The position numbers and the translations under genes are program-made. The notes under the pieces are model-generated. The model searched no databases, was not told the origin of the DNA, and saw nothing but the letters and a program-made list of their open reading frames with translations. A stretch of DNA of 64,000 nucleotides from Sulfurovum sp. TSL1. GTDB lineage: Bacteria; Campylobacterota; Campylobacteria; Campylobacterales; Sulfurovaceae. Of the stretch, positions 35,413 through 44,308 are shown in pieces (the first letter of the stretch is position 1; each line of letters opens with the position of its first letter). Location: positions 975,106 to 1,039,105 of the forward strand of contig NZ_BPFI01000001.1 of NCBI RefSeq assembly GCF_019972135.1, given 5' to 3'.

Positions 35413-38400
35413 TTAACCTACTGACATTTTTGCTATATTCTTCCATAAAAATGGCGGAATTTCATGTTCAAGTTCCCATGTAATACTCATTGGTTGACTT
35501 CCATAATGAGATTTATAAAAGACCTTACCTAAGCAAACATAGGTCATAACATTTTTGTTTTCATCGTGATTTGTTTCTCTAACAAATAGAATTATATTTT
35601 TGCCATTTCGTTGATGGTTGATGTAACTTTGACCTTTTGGAGATTCAGGTTTAGTTGAATTTTGTGATTGCCAATGAAACAGTTTTTCATTGATCGCATA
35701 ATCATCGTACATTGTAGTTGGAGAATATTTTTCTTCTGTTTTTTCAAGCGTCACAAAAAGAAGTTCTGTATTTTTATCTTTGATATCTAAAACGCCTTCA
35801 CGACTACTTGATTTTTTATCGAAACTATGAACACCAAAGCCAGCTAAAATTTGTTCTCTTGTATATCTTGAGTGGACTTTAATTGGCGTTTGAAAAGGAA
35901 GGTTTAAATCATATTCAATATAGTTTATTTTTTCACATAAAAGTTCTAAAACCTCTTTTAACTCATCACTTAATAGTTTATTCTCTCCAATATAGTTTAT
36001 ACCTTCCTCTAAATTATCAAATTCATTTGGTTCTTGAAAAAAATCATAATATAGCATTAGCGCCATTTGTTTTTCTTCTTCACAATCTGAATTAAATTTA
36101 AAATTCTTTTGAATGAGATCTAAAATAAATTTAAAATATTTGTAAGATTTTGTGAGTAACCACTTTTTTGTAATTGCTCTTACAAGCTCTTTTTCATTAA
36201 TCTCACTAAATTCTTTTACTACATCTGCTTCATAACATAATTTTGTAAAGCTATCATTTTTATAGAGTTTTTCTAAAGGAATATGATTTACTATTGTAAA
36301 ATTTCTGATTGTAAGTGGTAAGTTTGTGTAATTTTGAAAGTTTTGAATTTTATTGATAAGTTTTCTTTTTCCAAGCATTGTTGCCTTTTTAATATTATTT
36401 AAAATATGCTCTTTTGCTTTTTTTTCTAAAACAATAGAACAACCTAAAGGAAGATGTGGAAATTCATTTTCTATTTCATCTTTTACAGAAGTTGATGTTT
36501 TACCAATTAATCCTCTAAATTTTCCTTCAAAATCATATTCTTCTCTTGAATTTCCAACAAAATCTAAAACGGTTAAACACTCTTTATTATCAGCAAACCT
36601 AAGTCCACGACCTAACTGTTGTAAAAAAACAGTTAGACTCTCAGTTGGTCGCAAAAATAATATAGTATCAATTTCAGGAATATCTACACCTTCATTAAAA
36701 ATATCAACCACAAAAAGATAATTAATCTCTTTATTTAGTAGTTTATATTTAATATCATCACGATTTTTATTGCCACTAATAAGATAATCAGCTTTTAATC
36801 CAGCTTTACAAAAATTTTCACTCATAAATTGAGCATGTTCTTGTGAAACACAAAATCCTAAGGCAATAACATCATTTATATCCGTTAAATACTCTTCACA
36901 TTTTTGTAATATATCACCAACTCTTTGTGTAGTTGATAAAGCATCATTGAGTTCGTTTACCTGATATTTTCCATTTTGCCATTTTATATTTTGTAAATTA
37001 ACATTATCGCTAATACCAAAATATTGAAAAGGGCAAAGAAGTTTTCTATTCAGAGCTTCCGGAAGTCTTATTTCAGCTGCAATCACATCGCAAAAATCAT
37101 TTAAAATATTTTCATTATCCATACGCTCAGGTGTTGCAGTAAGACCTAAAAGTATTTTTGGATTAAATTTTTCTAAAATCGGTCGATAGCTTTTTGCTGC
37201 AATATGATGCACTTCATCAATAATGATAAAATCGAAGTAGTCTGATGATAGTTGAAGTGCTTCAATATTGTTTTGTAAAGTTTGAACCGATGCAAAAAGG
37301 TATTCATAACTACTTGGTTCTATCCCATCTACCCAAAGCTCACCAAAGTTATTATCTCTTAAAATTGATTGAAATGTCGCACGTGCTTGAAGTAAAATCT
37401 CTTTACGATGAGCAACAAATAGCAATTTACTGTTTTGGTTATTATTTTTGAACCTCTTATAGTCAAATGCACTTATTACCGTTTTTCCTGTACCTGTTGC
37501 GGCAACAACTAAATTTTTAAAACGTTTATGTATATCTCTTTGCGTTTGTAATTCTTCAAGAATCTCTTCTTGATAATGAAAAGGTCTAATATCAAAAAAA
37601 GTTGAAAATTTATTCTGGTTTTCAATTGAATCATTTTTTAAAGCTAGTTGGAGCTTTTCTTTTTGCTCACCTGTAAAAAGTTCAAACTCTTTATCTTCCC
37701 AGTATGTTTCAAAAGTCTTTTCAAATTTTTTAATAATATGTGAAATTTCTACTGTAGTAACTTTTAAATTCCATTCTAAACCACTTGTTAAAGCACTTTT
37801 AGAAATATTAGAAGAACCTATATATCCTGTATGAAAACCAGTGTTTCTAAAAAATAGATATGATTTTGCATGAAGTCTTTCATTTGCTGTGTTATAGGAA
37901 ACTTTAATTTCAGTATTAGGTAAACTCGCTAAAAACTCAACTGCTTTTAAATCTGTTGCACCCATATATGAAGTAGTGATGATTTTTAGTTTGTTGCCTT
38001 TGCTTGTAAATTCACGAAGTTCTTTTTCAAATATTCTTATTCCAGACCATTTTATAAAAGAGACAAGAAGATATATTTTGTGTGAAGATCTAATCTCTTT
38101 TTTAATTTCACTTTCTAATGAAATTCCTACATTACTTCCAGTAAACAGTTCACTTTGTGTAAGCCTAGTGTATGGGGTAATTTCTTTGATATATTTATCA
38201 AAATCAGAAATATTGGAATCCATTTTTGAAAATATTGCATTTAATATTCTTCCGTTTGTTGCTATTAGGTCATTATCGAATTCACTATTGTTTAACTCAT
38301 TTTTTAAAAGTAAAATAATTTTATTAGATATAGAAATTTGTTTCTCAATACTCTCTTCATCTGTTACCATATTTAGTGCAAATTTAATAACCTTTAATAA

Positions 38401-38538
38401 ATAATGACTTAAAAATTGAGCTGCTTCATGTTTTTCTATAATAGATTGTTGAATGTAAAATTTTTCATTATCAAATTTACTAAGTTTCGATGAGATAAGT
38501 TGATTGATGAGCTGTTCATAGATTCCAAGTTCTTCCAA
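35413..38538 (-). CDS. PLD-nuclease / SF2 helicase / DUF3427 fusion (defence-type)
   Basis: Large 1,041-residue protein. Residues about 140-270 are a phospholipase-D-like nuclease with one HxK motif (ERLHAKSYLFFR, His 223, Lys 225, then GYIGSSNISKSAL). From about 315 there is a superfamily 2 helicase: Walker A ATGTGKT 347-353, Walker B/motif II DEVHH 441-445, motif III LTATP 467-470, motif V NEGVDIPEIDT and motif VI QQLGRGLR 640-647. The C-terminus (LDIKDKNTELLFVTLEKTEE onwards) is DUF3427-like. This architecture occurs in restriction/defence islands. It probably loads on DNA, translocates with ATP and cleaves. It is AT-rich compared with its neighbours, which suggests transfer. Confidence 0.88.
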   Translation of the reverse strand: MEELGIYEQLINQLISSKLSKFDNEKFYIQQSIIEKHEAAQFLSHYLLKVIKFALNMVTDEESIEKQISISNKIILLLKNELNNSEFDNDLIATNGRILNAIFSKMDSNISDFDKYIKEITPYTRLTQSELFTGSNVGISLESEIKKEIRSSHKIYLLVSFIKWSGIRIFEKELREFTSKGNKLKIITTSYMGATDLKAVEFLASLPNTEIKVSYNTANERLHAKSYLFFRNTGFHTGYIGSSNISKSALTSGLEWNLKVTTVEISHIIKKFEKTFETYWEDKEFELFTGEQKEKLQLALKNDSIENQNKFSTFFDIRPFHYQEEILEELQTQRDIHKRFKNLVVAATGTGKTVISAFDYKRFKNNNQNSKLLFVAHRKEILLQARATFQSILRDNNFGELWVDGIEPSSYEYLFASVQTLQNNIEALQLSSDYFDFIIIDEVHHIAAKSYRPILEKFNPKILLGLTATPERMDNENILNDFCDVIAAEIRLPEALNRKLLCPFQYFGISDNVNLQNIKWQNGKYQVNELNDALSTTQRVGDILQKCEEYLTDINDVIALGFCVSQEHAQFMSENFCKAGLKADYLISGNKNRDDIKYKLLNKEINYLFVVDIFNEGVDIPEIDTILFLRPTESLTVFLQQLGRGLRFADNKECLTVLDFVGNSREEYDFEGKFRGLIGKTSTSVKDEIENEFPHLPLGCSIVLEKKAKEHILNNIKKATMLGKRKLINKIQNFQNYTNLPLTIRNFTIVNHIPLEKLYKNDSFTKLCYEADVVKEFSEINEKELVRAITKKWLLTKSYKYFKFILDLIQKNFKFNSDCEEEKQMALMLYYDFFQEPNEFDNLEEGINYIGENKLLSDELKEVLELLCEKINYIEYDLNLPFQTPIKVHSRYTREQILAGFGVHSFDKKSSSREGVLDIKDKNTELLFVTLEKTEEKYSPTTMYDDYAINEKLFHWQSQNSTKPESPKGQSYINHQRNGKNIILFVRETNHDENKNVMTYVCLGKVFYKSHYGSQPMSITWELEHEIPPFLWKNIAKMSVG

Positions 38539-38644
38539 TTTTACACCTTATGTAAATAATATTTTTTTACTTTAAACTACTCATTTTCAACACTTAATTA
38601 AGGAATTTACCTTCTAATTCATAGCCTATCTTCAAATATAACAA

Positions 38645-39532
38645 TCAATACGTCTGTACCCCAAACTTCAAAAGCATTTTAGGAAGAACATCATCAAGAT
38701 TGAAGACGTCCTCATCGGTAAGCTCAATTAATTTAAAATTATACTTTTCATAGATTTCTTTTTTTACACGCTTGCGCTCACTATATTTAGGATCATTTTC
38801 TAAACCCCAAAATTCAATATAAATCTTACCGGTAGGAATATAAAAATCACAGTAGACTTCTTCTTCAATAGGAAGACGACGTTCATATGCATGTACAATT
38901 TCAGCCATATAAAGCCAATTGTCTATAAGCATCTCTGCTTTACTACGGACAAAATGTCCATCTGTTGCTCGGTGTTTAGCTTCAAATTTGGTACGGAAGT
39001 CATTATTATCTGACTTATCTACTTTCTCTTGAGTTTCTTCGCCTGCATTACCCTGAACTTCATTTATGACTGCTTTAAATGCATGACTATCAAATATACT
39101 CTCAGGCCATTCTACGTAAGGTATGCCACTGCGTGTGTTCTCTTTTTCAATACCACCATTCTTTTTACCCAATTCGGTAATAGTCCAACCTTTTAGATAG
39201 CGCTCTATCCAGCCAATCTCAGAAAGCATCATATTGATCTTACGTGCTGAAAGATTATACTTAGTTGCTATATTTGTAGCATTCAAATATTCTTTGTTTT
39301 GTGTAATAGCATCGTTAGGAAATGAAATATTTTCAGGCCAAACAATGTAGGTTCCAAATTTCGCGTGTGTATGCCAACAGCCACCATTTTCTTCACCTTT
39401 TTTTGTCAATTTAAAGCCTTCATTAGCCTTTTCAATAAAACCAGAAGATATGAGAATTTGATCGAGACTGTTTTTTGGTATTGAAAGTTTTTTAGAAAGG
39501 GCACTAGTTGAAATAAGTTTAATATTTGACAT
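38645..39532 (-). CDS. Duplicated HTH domain plus Vsr/PD-(D/E)XK-like nuclease domain protein
   Basis: 295 residues from the ATG at 39532 (MSNIKL; a TTG just before gives a second possible start). Two tandem repeats at ~8-70 and ~85-147 share the pattern ISTSALSKKLSIPKNSLDQI / LNATNIATKYNLSARKINMM, then GF/GW, LTKKGEENGG / ITELGKKNGG and (V/E)WPE(N/S)I: small winged-helix-like modules. The C-terminal domain has RSKAEMLIDNWLYMAEIVHA (Glu 201), YCDFYIP (Asp 230) and IYIEFWGLE (Glu 241), the core of a restriction-endonuclease fold. It sits 106 bp before the PLD-helicase gene in the same direction. I infer a two-gene nuclease/helicase defence module; not characterised. Confidence 0.7.
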   Translation of the reverse strand: MSNIKLISTSALSKKLSIPKNSLDQILISSGFIEKANEGFKLTKKGEENGGCWHTHAKFGTYIVWPENISFPNDAITQNKEYLNATNIATKYNLSARKINMMLSEIGWIERYLKGWTITELGKKNGGIEKENTRSGIPYVEWPESIFDSHAFKAVINEVQGNAGEETQEKVDKSDNNDFRTKFEAKHRATDGHFVRSKAEMLIDNWLYMAEIVHAYERRLPIEEEVYCDFYIPTGKIYIEFWGLENDPKYSERKRVKKEIYEKYNFKLIELTDEDVFNLDDVLPKMLLKFGVQTY

Positions 39533-39733
39533 CAATTTCTCTTTTGAATTAATTTTTTAATTATAATGCAATCAATGATAGCAAAGAACTTTAAGAAAAA
39601 CTTTAAATAAATCAATACTTAATATCCCTTTACTGAAAAGAGGATAGAAACAAAAAAATTACGTTAGTGATGAGAATTTCTGTTTTATAAAAGTTGTTAT
39701 AGATTTTATATTTTTTGGATTATTTTTATGAAG

Positions 39734-39808
39734 TGGCTCCGGCACGAGGATTCGAACCTCGGACCAAATGATTAACAGTCATCTACTCTACCGCTGAGCT
39801 ATGCCGGA
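39734..39808 (-). tRNA. tRNA-Asn (GTT)
   Basis: The minus-strand sequence folds as a tRNA. Acceptor arms TCCGGCA/TGCCGGA pair perfectly, followed by G and an encoded CCA. The D arm contains TAGCTCAGCGGTAGAG. The anticodon loop CTGTTAA gives anticodon GTT. The T arm CCGAGGTTCGAATCCTCG is canonical. 75 nt including CCA. The 3' end faces the accessory island at 32391-39535, a usual integration geometry. I find no second copy of its 3' end in the window. Confidence 0.95.
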
Positions 39809-39884
39809 ACAATGATTGAAAAAGCTGTGTGCTTGTTTCGTGGGTGAGATTATAGGGAAAAAGTCCTTTAATGTCAAGAGTTTT

Positions 39885-40841
39885 TCAGGCTTTTTTGTAA
39901 AATTCTACGCCATTTGTTGAAACTTGCTTTATTTTCTTTTTATGTAGAAGATCCTGGACTCTCTTCTGGCTCTCTTCATCAAAAAGTGCTTCGATGTCTT
40001 CTGCCGTCAAAGGACGTTTAGATAAAGTTTCCAGTATCTCCTCTTCACTGTAGCTGGAAGCCGAGATCTCGGCTTTTTTACGTGAAGCGATGTAGACCGG
40101 CAAAGAGCTGTCAAAAAGATGGCTGATCTCCAGCAGTTTTTCATAACTGACAGGCTTTACCTCATACGCAGGCGGTCTGTCTATGGTGCCTATGTCTATG
40201 CGTGTGGGTTGCAGTTTGAGCAGGTACTCGTTGAGCTTGGCGATCTCCTCTTTGGAGTCATTGAGCGTCTTGACAATGAGTATCTCTATGACGAGCGGTC
40301 CCTTGTATCTGCTTTTGAACGCTAACATCCCTGACTTGATATTTTCTACATCGATCCCCTTATGGGAACGGTCAAGTTTTTGCAAACATTTTTGAGTCGC
40401 ACAGTCCAAAGAGAGTTTCACTTCATCCAGTTTCAAAAGTGCATCCTGTACCTTCACATCGTCGATATTGGCCGCGTTGGAGAGGATGAGCGTCTTGGTG
40501 CTGCCCTTAAAGCTGTTGATCTCGTCTATAAGCTCTGAGAGATACGGGTAGAGTGTGGGTTCCCCATTGGCCGTGAGCGTGATGAAGTCTACATCACCAT
40601 GCTCTCCCAGTGCTGCTTTCAGTGCAGTGGTCACCTCTTCTACACTCACAACATCATCATAGGCATCCATCGTCTTGGCCGGGTCAAGTTCGCAGTAGAG
40701 ACAGTCAAAGTTACACTGCTTTTTACCGGGACTGAGGTCAACCCCTAAAGACTTGCCGAATCGGCGTGAATGGATGGGACCGAAGATCACCTTTGGTGAG
40801 TGTTCAGCGTTAAGCGTTAAGCATTCAGTTGTATCAGACAT
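39885..40841 (-). CDS. Radical SAM protein, COG0731 (TYW1/wyosine-like) family
   Basis: About 318 residues from the ATG at 40841; a GTG one codon earlier is also possible. The cluster-binding motif is KKQCNFDCLYCEL (CxxxCxxC). Before it, VIFGPIHSRRFGKSLGVDLS is the family signature, and after it come TLTANGEPTLYPYLSELIDE and LSLDCATQKCLQKLDRSHKG. The C-terminal part (RPLTAEDIEALFDEESQKRV) is a small winged-helix-like tail. Substrate unknown for bacterial members. A heptanucleotide array (40796-40830) encodes the N-terminal segment TTECLTLNAEHS, so the start region is unlike relatives. It overlaps the HD gene by about 8 bp. Confidence 0.88.
   Translation of the reverse strand: MSDTTECLTLNAEHSPKVIFGPIHSRRFGKSLGVDLSPGKKQCNFDCLYCELDPAKTMDAYDDVVSVEEVTTALKAALGEHGDVDFITLTANGEPTLYPYLSELIDEINSFKGSTKTLILSNAANIDDVKVQDALLKLDEVKLSLDCATQKCLQKLDRSHKGIDVENIKSGMLAFKSRYKGPLVIEILIVKTLNDSKEEIAKLNEYLLKLQPTRIDIGTIDRPPAYEVKPVSYEKLLEISHLFDSSLPVYIASRKKAEISASSYSEEEILETLSKRPLTAEDIEALFDEESQKRVQDLLHKKKIKQVSTNGVEFYKKA
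40796..40830. repeat. Heptanucleotide array at the start of the radical SAM gene
   Basis: Five units of TTCAGCG / TTAAGCG type covering codons ~5-16. Confidence 0.75.
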
Positions 40842-42243
40842 CACTTCTCTTTGTTAGTAATCTTTGACTCTTTTTTTTCAACTTTTTTTCAAAAGAATCT
40901 ACCGTGTTCTTGTCAACCAGTTTATCACGGTTTTCCAGTTTATACCCCAGCTTTGCTTCAAACTTCAAGAGCGCGATTTTTTTATAGAGTTCCATGATCT
41001 TCAGATTGGTCAATCCTCCCAGAAAATTTCGCATGAGACTCAGCTTCTCTCTTAGATAAGCTTCCTTATCTAACTCACTCTTCTGCAATACTGTGAGCTT
41101 CTCTTTATAGGTATTACTGTCGATCAGCTCGATGTCGAACTCTTTGTTGATAAAATAGTCCGCTACGGTCGTAAAATAGTGGCTGAAAGGCTTCTTGATA
41201 TTCTGTACCTTTTTGGAACCCCACAGATACTTTGCCGCGACCTTTTGGAACTCTTTTCTTAAGGCTTCGATCTCTTCGTCCACTGGTACAAGTTTGCCGT
41301 CTTCGCGTAATCGAAAGTTCCTGTTAAACGCCATGGAGATAGCATTCATGATATTTTGAAACTCCGTTTTGGCATTGCTTGAGCGGTTCAGCAGAGCGAT
41401 CAGCAGCTCTTTGATCTTCATCTTGTCATAGTGCACGCTCTCATAGCCGGGCACAGTGAGTGTTTTTAGATGGACCAGTTTGCGTAGATCTTTGACCCGC
41501 ACTTCACTCTTGACGGAACGCAGCAGGATCTCCTGAAGTTTTTCTATCGAATAGATGTTGAGCGAATCGATGATGTCTGTCACCCGGTACCTGTTCTCAT
41601 CTGCCAGGTCCATCGCCTGGCACAGAATGGTTTTGCCTGTACTGTTTTGGATCGTGATCCCTTTGGACCCAAGATATTTCTCTTCCAGCGCAATGGCATC
41701 CTGAACATACTGCTTTAGATAGAGATACTCCGGATACTCTTCAAGTTCATGCACACGCTTGACCAAAGAAGCAAAGGCATACTGTTTGACATCTTCCGGG
41801 AGATTGTCATAAAATCCGTACTTGAGGATACGTCTGAAGTTATTGAGGTTGGCGTTGAACCTTAGAGGCGTATCGAAAGAAGCAGAAGCCTTTTGCAGCA
41901 TCTTGTCCAAAATGGTTTCACCGTCATGGCTAAATGCCGTATGGCCAATGTCATGCAGAAGTCCTACGATCTTTCCTATCTTGAAAAAATTCAGATCGAC
42001 ATCATTTCCGAGTTGTCTGCTGATATGGTTGAGTATATACTCTGTGCTTAATCCTACTTCAACAGAGTGGCTATAGCGGTTTCGTATGCTGTCTTTGGTA
42101 CGTTTAGAGAGATACATCGGGATATCTTTGAGACGTACGAACACTTTGTGCCCTACGATCCCAAGTTCACACTCCTCGACGGTTTGGAGCGCCTTGGGCG
42201 AGAGTTGAGTATTGAGCGTTGAGCGTTGAGAATGACTATGCAT
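40834..42243 (-). CDS. HD-domain dNTPase-like phosphohydrolase (dGTPase family)
   Basis: 469 residues. The HD-superfamily metal motif is spread as H...HD...D: RNRYSHSVEVGLSTEYIL, then KIGKIVGLLHDIGHTAFSHD. LADENRYRVTDIIDSLNIYS also fits the dGTP triphosphohydrolase family, where a later Asp completes the site. The Lys-rich C-terminus ends KKLKKKSQRLLTKRSDV. The likely role is dNTP hydrolysis; a nucleic-acid or defence role is known for relatives. A heptanucleotide array (42201-42235) covers its first codons (SHSQRSTLNTQLS), so its native start may be the later MYLS or the HKVF part. Confidence 0.8.
   Translation of the reverse strand: MHSHSQRSTLNTQLSPKALQTVEECELGIVGHKVFVRLKDIPMYLSKRTKDSIRNRYSHSVEVGLSTEYILNHISRQLGNDVDLNFFKIGKIVGLLHDIGHTAFSHDGETILDKMLQKASASFDTPLRFNANLNNFRRILKYGFYDNLPEDVKQYAFASLVKRVHELEEYPEYLYLKQYVQDAIALEEKYLGSKGITIQNSTGKTILCQAMDLADENRYRVTDIIDSLNIYSIEKLQEILLRSVKSEVRVKDLRKLVHLKTLTVPGYESVHYDKMKIKELLIALLNRSSNAKTEFQNIMNAISMAFNRNFRLREDGKLVPVDEEIEALRKEFQKVAAKYLWGSKKVQNIKKPFSHYFTTVADYFINKEFDIELIDSNTYKEKLTVLQKSELDKEAYLREKLSLMRNFLGGLTNLKIMELYKKIALLKFEAKLGYKLENRDKLVDKNTVDSFEKKLKKKSQRLLTKRSDV
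42201..42235. repeat. Heptanucleotide array at the start of the HD gene
   Basis: Five units of AGCGTTG / AGTATTG type over its first codons. Confidence 0.8.
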
Positions 42244-42255
42244 AAAGTTCCTTTA

Positions 42256-42290
42256 TGGTGCTACGTATTACGTGTTAGGTGTTACGATTT
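42256..42290. repeat. Heptanucleotide array downstream of S23 gene (distal)
   Basis: Five units of ACGTATT / ACGTGTT type, intergenic. Confidence 0.75.
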
Positions 42291-42320
42291 TGTATATGTG
42301 TCTGGCGCGCCTTTGGGGAG

Positions 42321-42355
42321 AACTGAGTGTTGAGCTCTGAGCGTTGAGAATTACT
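42321..42355. repeat. Heptanucleotide array overlapping S23 gene stop
   Basis: Five units of TGTTGAG / CGTTGAG type; the last covers the S23 stop codon. Confidence 0.8.
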
Positions 42356-42692
42356 CTGCATAATTTTTCTTTAATGAACCAAGCATTCTTAATAACTCTT
42401 TTATTTCTTTCACCCATGACATACCGATATTTTTATCGATATATCCGATTTCTATGCCAATATAGGTTTGTGTGATGAGTTCTGCACCCGAACCTTTGGC
42501 AATTTCAATATAACGTATTTTTTCCCTAGAAGATTCTTTTTCAAGGCCTTCTGCAATATTACTGGCGATGGAAAGGGAACTACGGGTAATTTGATCTTTA
42601 AAACCAAAATCTTTTGAATCAGAAAATAATTTATATACTTCTACAGATAAACGACAGGATCGTTTCCAGACATCCAGTCTCTCACATCGCAT
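42351..42692 (-). CDS. Four-helix-bundle protein, S23 / 23S rRNA-intervening-sequence family
   Basis: 113 residues, the usual length. Typical blocks: ERLDVWKRSCRLSVEVYKLF, FGFKDQITRSSLSIASNIAE, GLEKESSREKIRYIEIAKGS and the GAELITQTYIGIEIGYI helix. Members form pentameric helical barrels; some lie in 23S rRNA intervening sequences and the Avd protein of diversity-generating retroelements is related. Here the gene stands between hemE and the HD gene. It has heptanucleotide arrays on both sides: three downstream (42201-42355, the last overlapping its own stop) and a nine-unit one upstream (42703-42765). The function is unknown; the association with the repeats is the interesting point. Confidence 0.9.
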   Translation of the reverse strand: MRCERLDVWKRSCRLSVEVYKLFSDSKDFGFKDQITRSSLSIASNIAEGLEKESSREKIRYIEIAKGSGAELITQTYIGIEIGYIDKNIGMSWVKEIKELLRMLGSLKKNYAE

Positions 42693-42702
42693 ATTGCCCC
42701 TT

Positions 42703-42765
42703 TCTCATCGCTCAACGCTCATCTCTCAGCACTGTGCTAAAGAGCTCTAGCGCTTAGCACTCACT
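42703..42765. repeat. Nine-unit heptanucleotide array between S23 gene and hemE 3' end
   Basis: Longest array: nine 7-bp units (GCTCAAC, GCTCATC, TCTCAGC type), running into the last codons of hemE. Confidence 0.8.
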
Positions 42766-43796
42766 CTCTGGCACTCGCTAACGAAATGTTTTGCGTTCTC
42801 TACCGGTACATCAGGTAAAATACCGTGTCCGAGATTGAAGATGTGTCTTTTACCGCCCATAGTCTCCTGGATGGATTCTACACACTTTGTTGTTGCCTCT
42901 TGAGAGTAGAGTCTGCATGGCTCCATGTTTCCTTGAAGGACGTATTTGTCGCCCAATTTCTCTTTGGCCAAAGCCATAGGCGTTCCCCAGTCTACACCGA
43001 AGACATCAAAGTTTCCATACACCAAGCCGCGCTCGATAAAGGCTGCCACACCCTTAGGGAACATGATCACAGGAATATGCGGATACTTCTCTTTCAGATA
43101 CTCAGCGATCTCTACCATGTATTTCCATGAAAATTCATCATAGTTACCAGGCTCGATAGCTGCTGCCCAGGAGTCAAAGATCTGTACGACATCTACACCC
43201 GCTTGTATCTGTTTTTCCATATACAGTTTCACGACCTCGGTGACTTTTCTAAGGATGTTATGGAGAAGTTCAGGGTTAGAGTACATCATCTTCTTACAGA
43301 TATTGTAGGTTTTGGTTCCTTGTCCTTCTATCATATAGGTAGCCAAGGTCCATGGGGCACCGGTAAAGCCTATAAGTGCTTTATCGTCACCTCTTTCGTC
43401 CAGCTGTTCTCTAAGCAGTGCTATCGTCTCATAGACATAGGTGAGTTTACTGGCTGCTTCTTCACCGCCGATGAGTCTGTCCAAGTCTTCCTGTGAAGTT
43501 AAAGGATCAGAAAATTTTGGTCCCTCCCCTTTCACAAAGCTCAAATCCATACCCATCTCATCCGGAATAACCAGAATATCTGAAAATAAAATAGCCGCGT
43601 CCACACCCACGATATCCAGCGGCTGGATCGTGACTTCTGCTGCTTTTTTAGGATCATGGCACAAATTAAGAAAGTTTCCTGCTTCTGCTCTTACTTTCAT
43701 ATATTCCGGCAGGTAACGTCCTGCCTGTCTCATCATCCATACCGGTGTGTATGGTGTCTCTTTTCCCAAACATGCATCTACAAATATCTTACCCAT
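42747..43796 (-). CDS. hemE: Uroporphyrinogen decarboxylase
   Basis: Haem synthesis: removes four carboxyls from uroporphyrinogen III to give coproporphyrinogen III in the cytoplasm. 349 residues. The signature [20 protein letters not shown] holds the substrate Arg residues. [20 protein letters not shown] contains the catalytic Asp, and [20 protein letters not shown] and [20 protein letters not shown] are conserved. The final residues VSAKR come from the heptanucleotide array at the 3' end, so its tail differs from relatives without harm. The start overlaps the stop of the yqhA-like gene by one base. Confidence 0.96.
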   Translation of the reverse strand: MGKIFVDACLGKETPYTPVWMMRQAGRYLPEYMKVRAEAGNFLNLCHDPKKAAEVTIQPLDIVGVDAAILFSDILVIPDEMGMDLSFVKGEGPKFSDPLTSQEDLDRLIGGEEAASKLTYVYETIALLREQLDERGDDKALIGFTGAPWTLATYMIEGQGTKTYNICKKMMYSNPELLHNILRKVTEVVKLYMEKQIQAGVDVVQIFDSWAAAIEPGNYDEFSWKYMVEIAEYLKEKYPHIPVIMFPKGVAAFIERGLVYGNFDVFGVDWGTPMALAKEKLGDKYVLQGNMEPCRLYSQEATTKCVESIQETMGGKRHIFNLGHGILPDVPVENAKHFVSECQRVSAKR

Positions 43797-44308
43797 TAGT
43801 GTTTACCTACTTTTCCTAAAAAATACAATCCTGCTGCCAATGCCGTGATAGAGAGTGCAAAATAGAGCATCTCCAACGGTGTCGCAAACTCCGTATGCAA
43901 TACCCTTTGGAAAAAGTTCACCACCAGGACCATCACGATGACCTTTGCGATCTTGTCCTTGAGCTGGTCAAGTGACTGGATAGCCAGTAATTTGCTGCCA
44001 TTCTTTCCAGTGGCCTCATCAATGTCTGAAATAAAGAGTTCATAAAGCCCGAATGAGAAGATGAACATTACCACAGCGATCAGATAGAGATCCACTGCTC
44101 CGATAATGCCGGCAACCACGTCTTCGTGAAAATGTTCAGGATGCGGTATGGCATGTGTCACTACCTGGAATGATGTAACTGCAACAGTCCAAATGTCCAT
44201 GGAAGCTACCACGAAAAGTATGATGGCACCCAGCAGACCAAAGATCACTGCCAAAAGTACTATAAACCTGCTTCTCCAGATCGCTCCTTCAAATAACGAT
44301 TCCAACAT
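43796..44308 (-). CDS. YqhA/UPF0114 family membrane protein
   Basis: 170-residue inner-membrane protein with about four helices: [56 protein letters not shown] and [19 protein letters not shown]. The block [13 protein letters not shown] followed by [20 protein letters not shown] is the UPF0114/YqhA signature. No function is established for the family. Its start and stop overlap asd and hemE by one base each, so asd-yqhA-hemE form one translational chain. Confidence 0.88.
   Translation of the reverse strand: MLESLFEGAIWRSRFIVLLAVIFGLLGAIILFVVASMDIWTVAVTSFQVVTHAIPHPEHFHEDVVAGIIGAVDLYLIAVVMFIFSFGLYELFISDIDEATGKNGSKLLAIQSLDQLKDKIAKVIVMVLVVNFFQRVLHTEFATPLEMLYFALSITALAAGLYFLGKVGKH

Noticed and set aside
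39734-39808. tRNA-Asn as a proven att site
   Set aside because: I found no second copy of the tRNA 3' end and no integrase gene in the window; only the position is suggestive.
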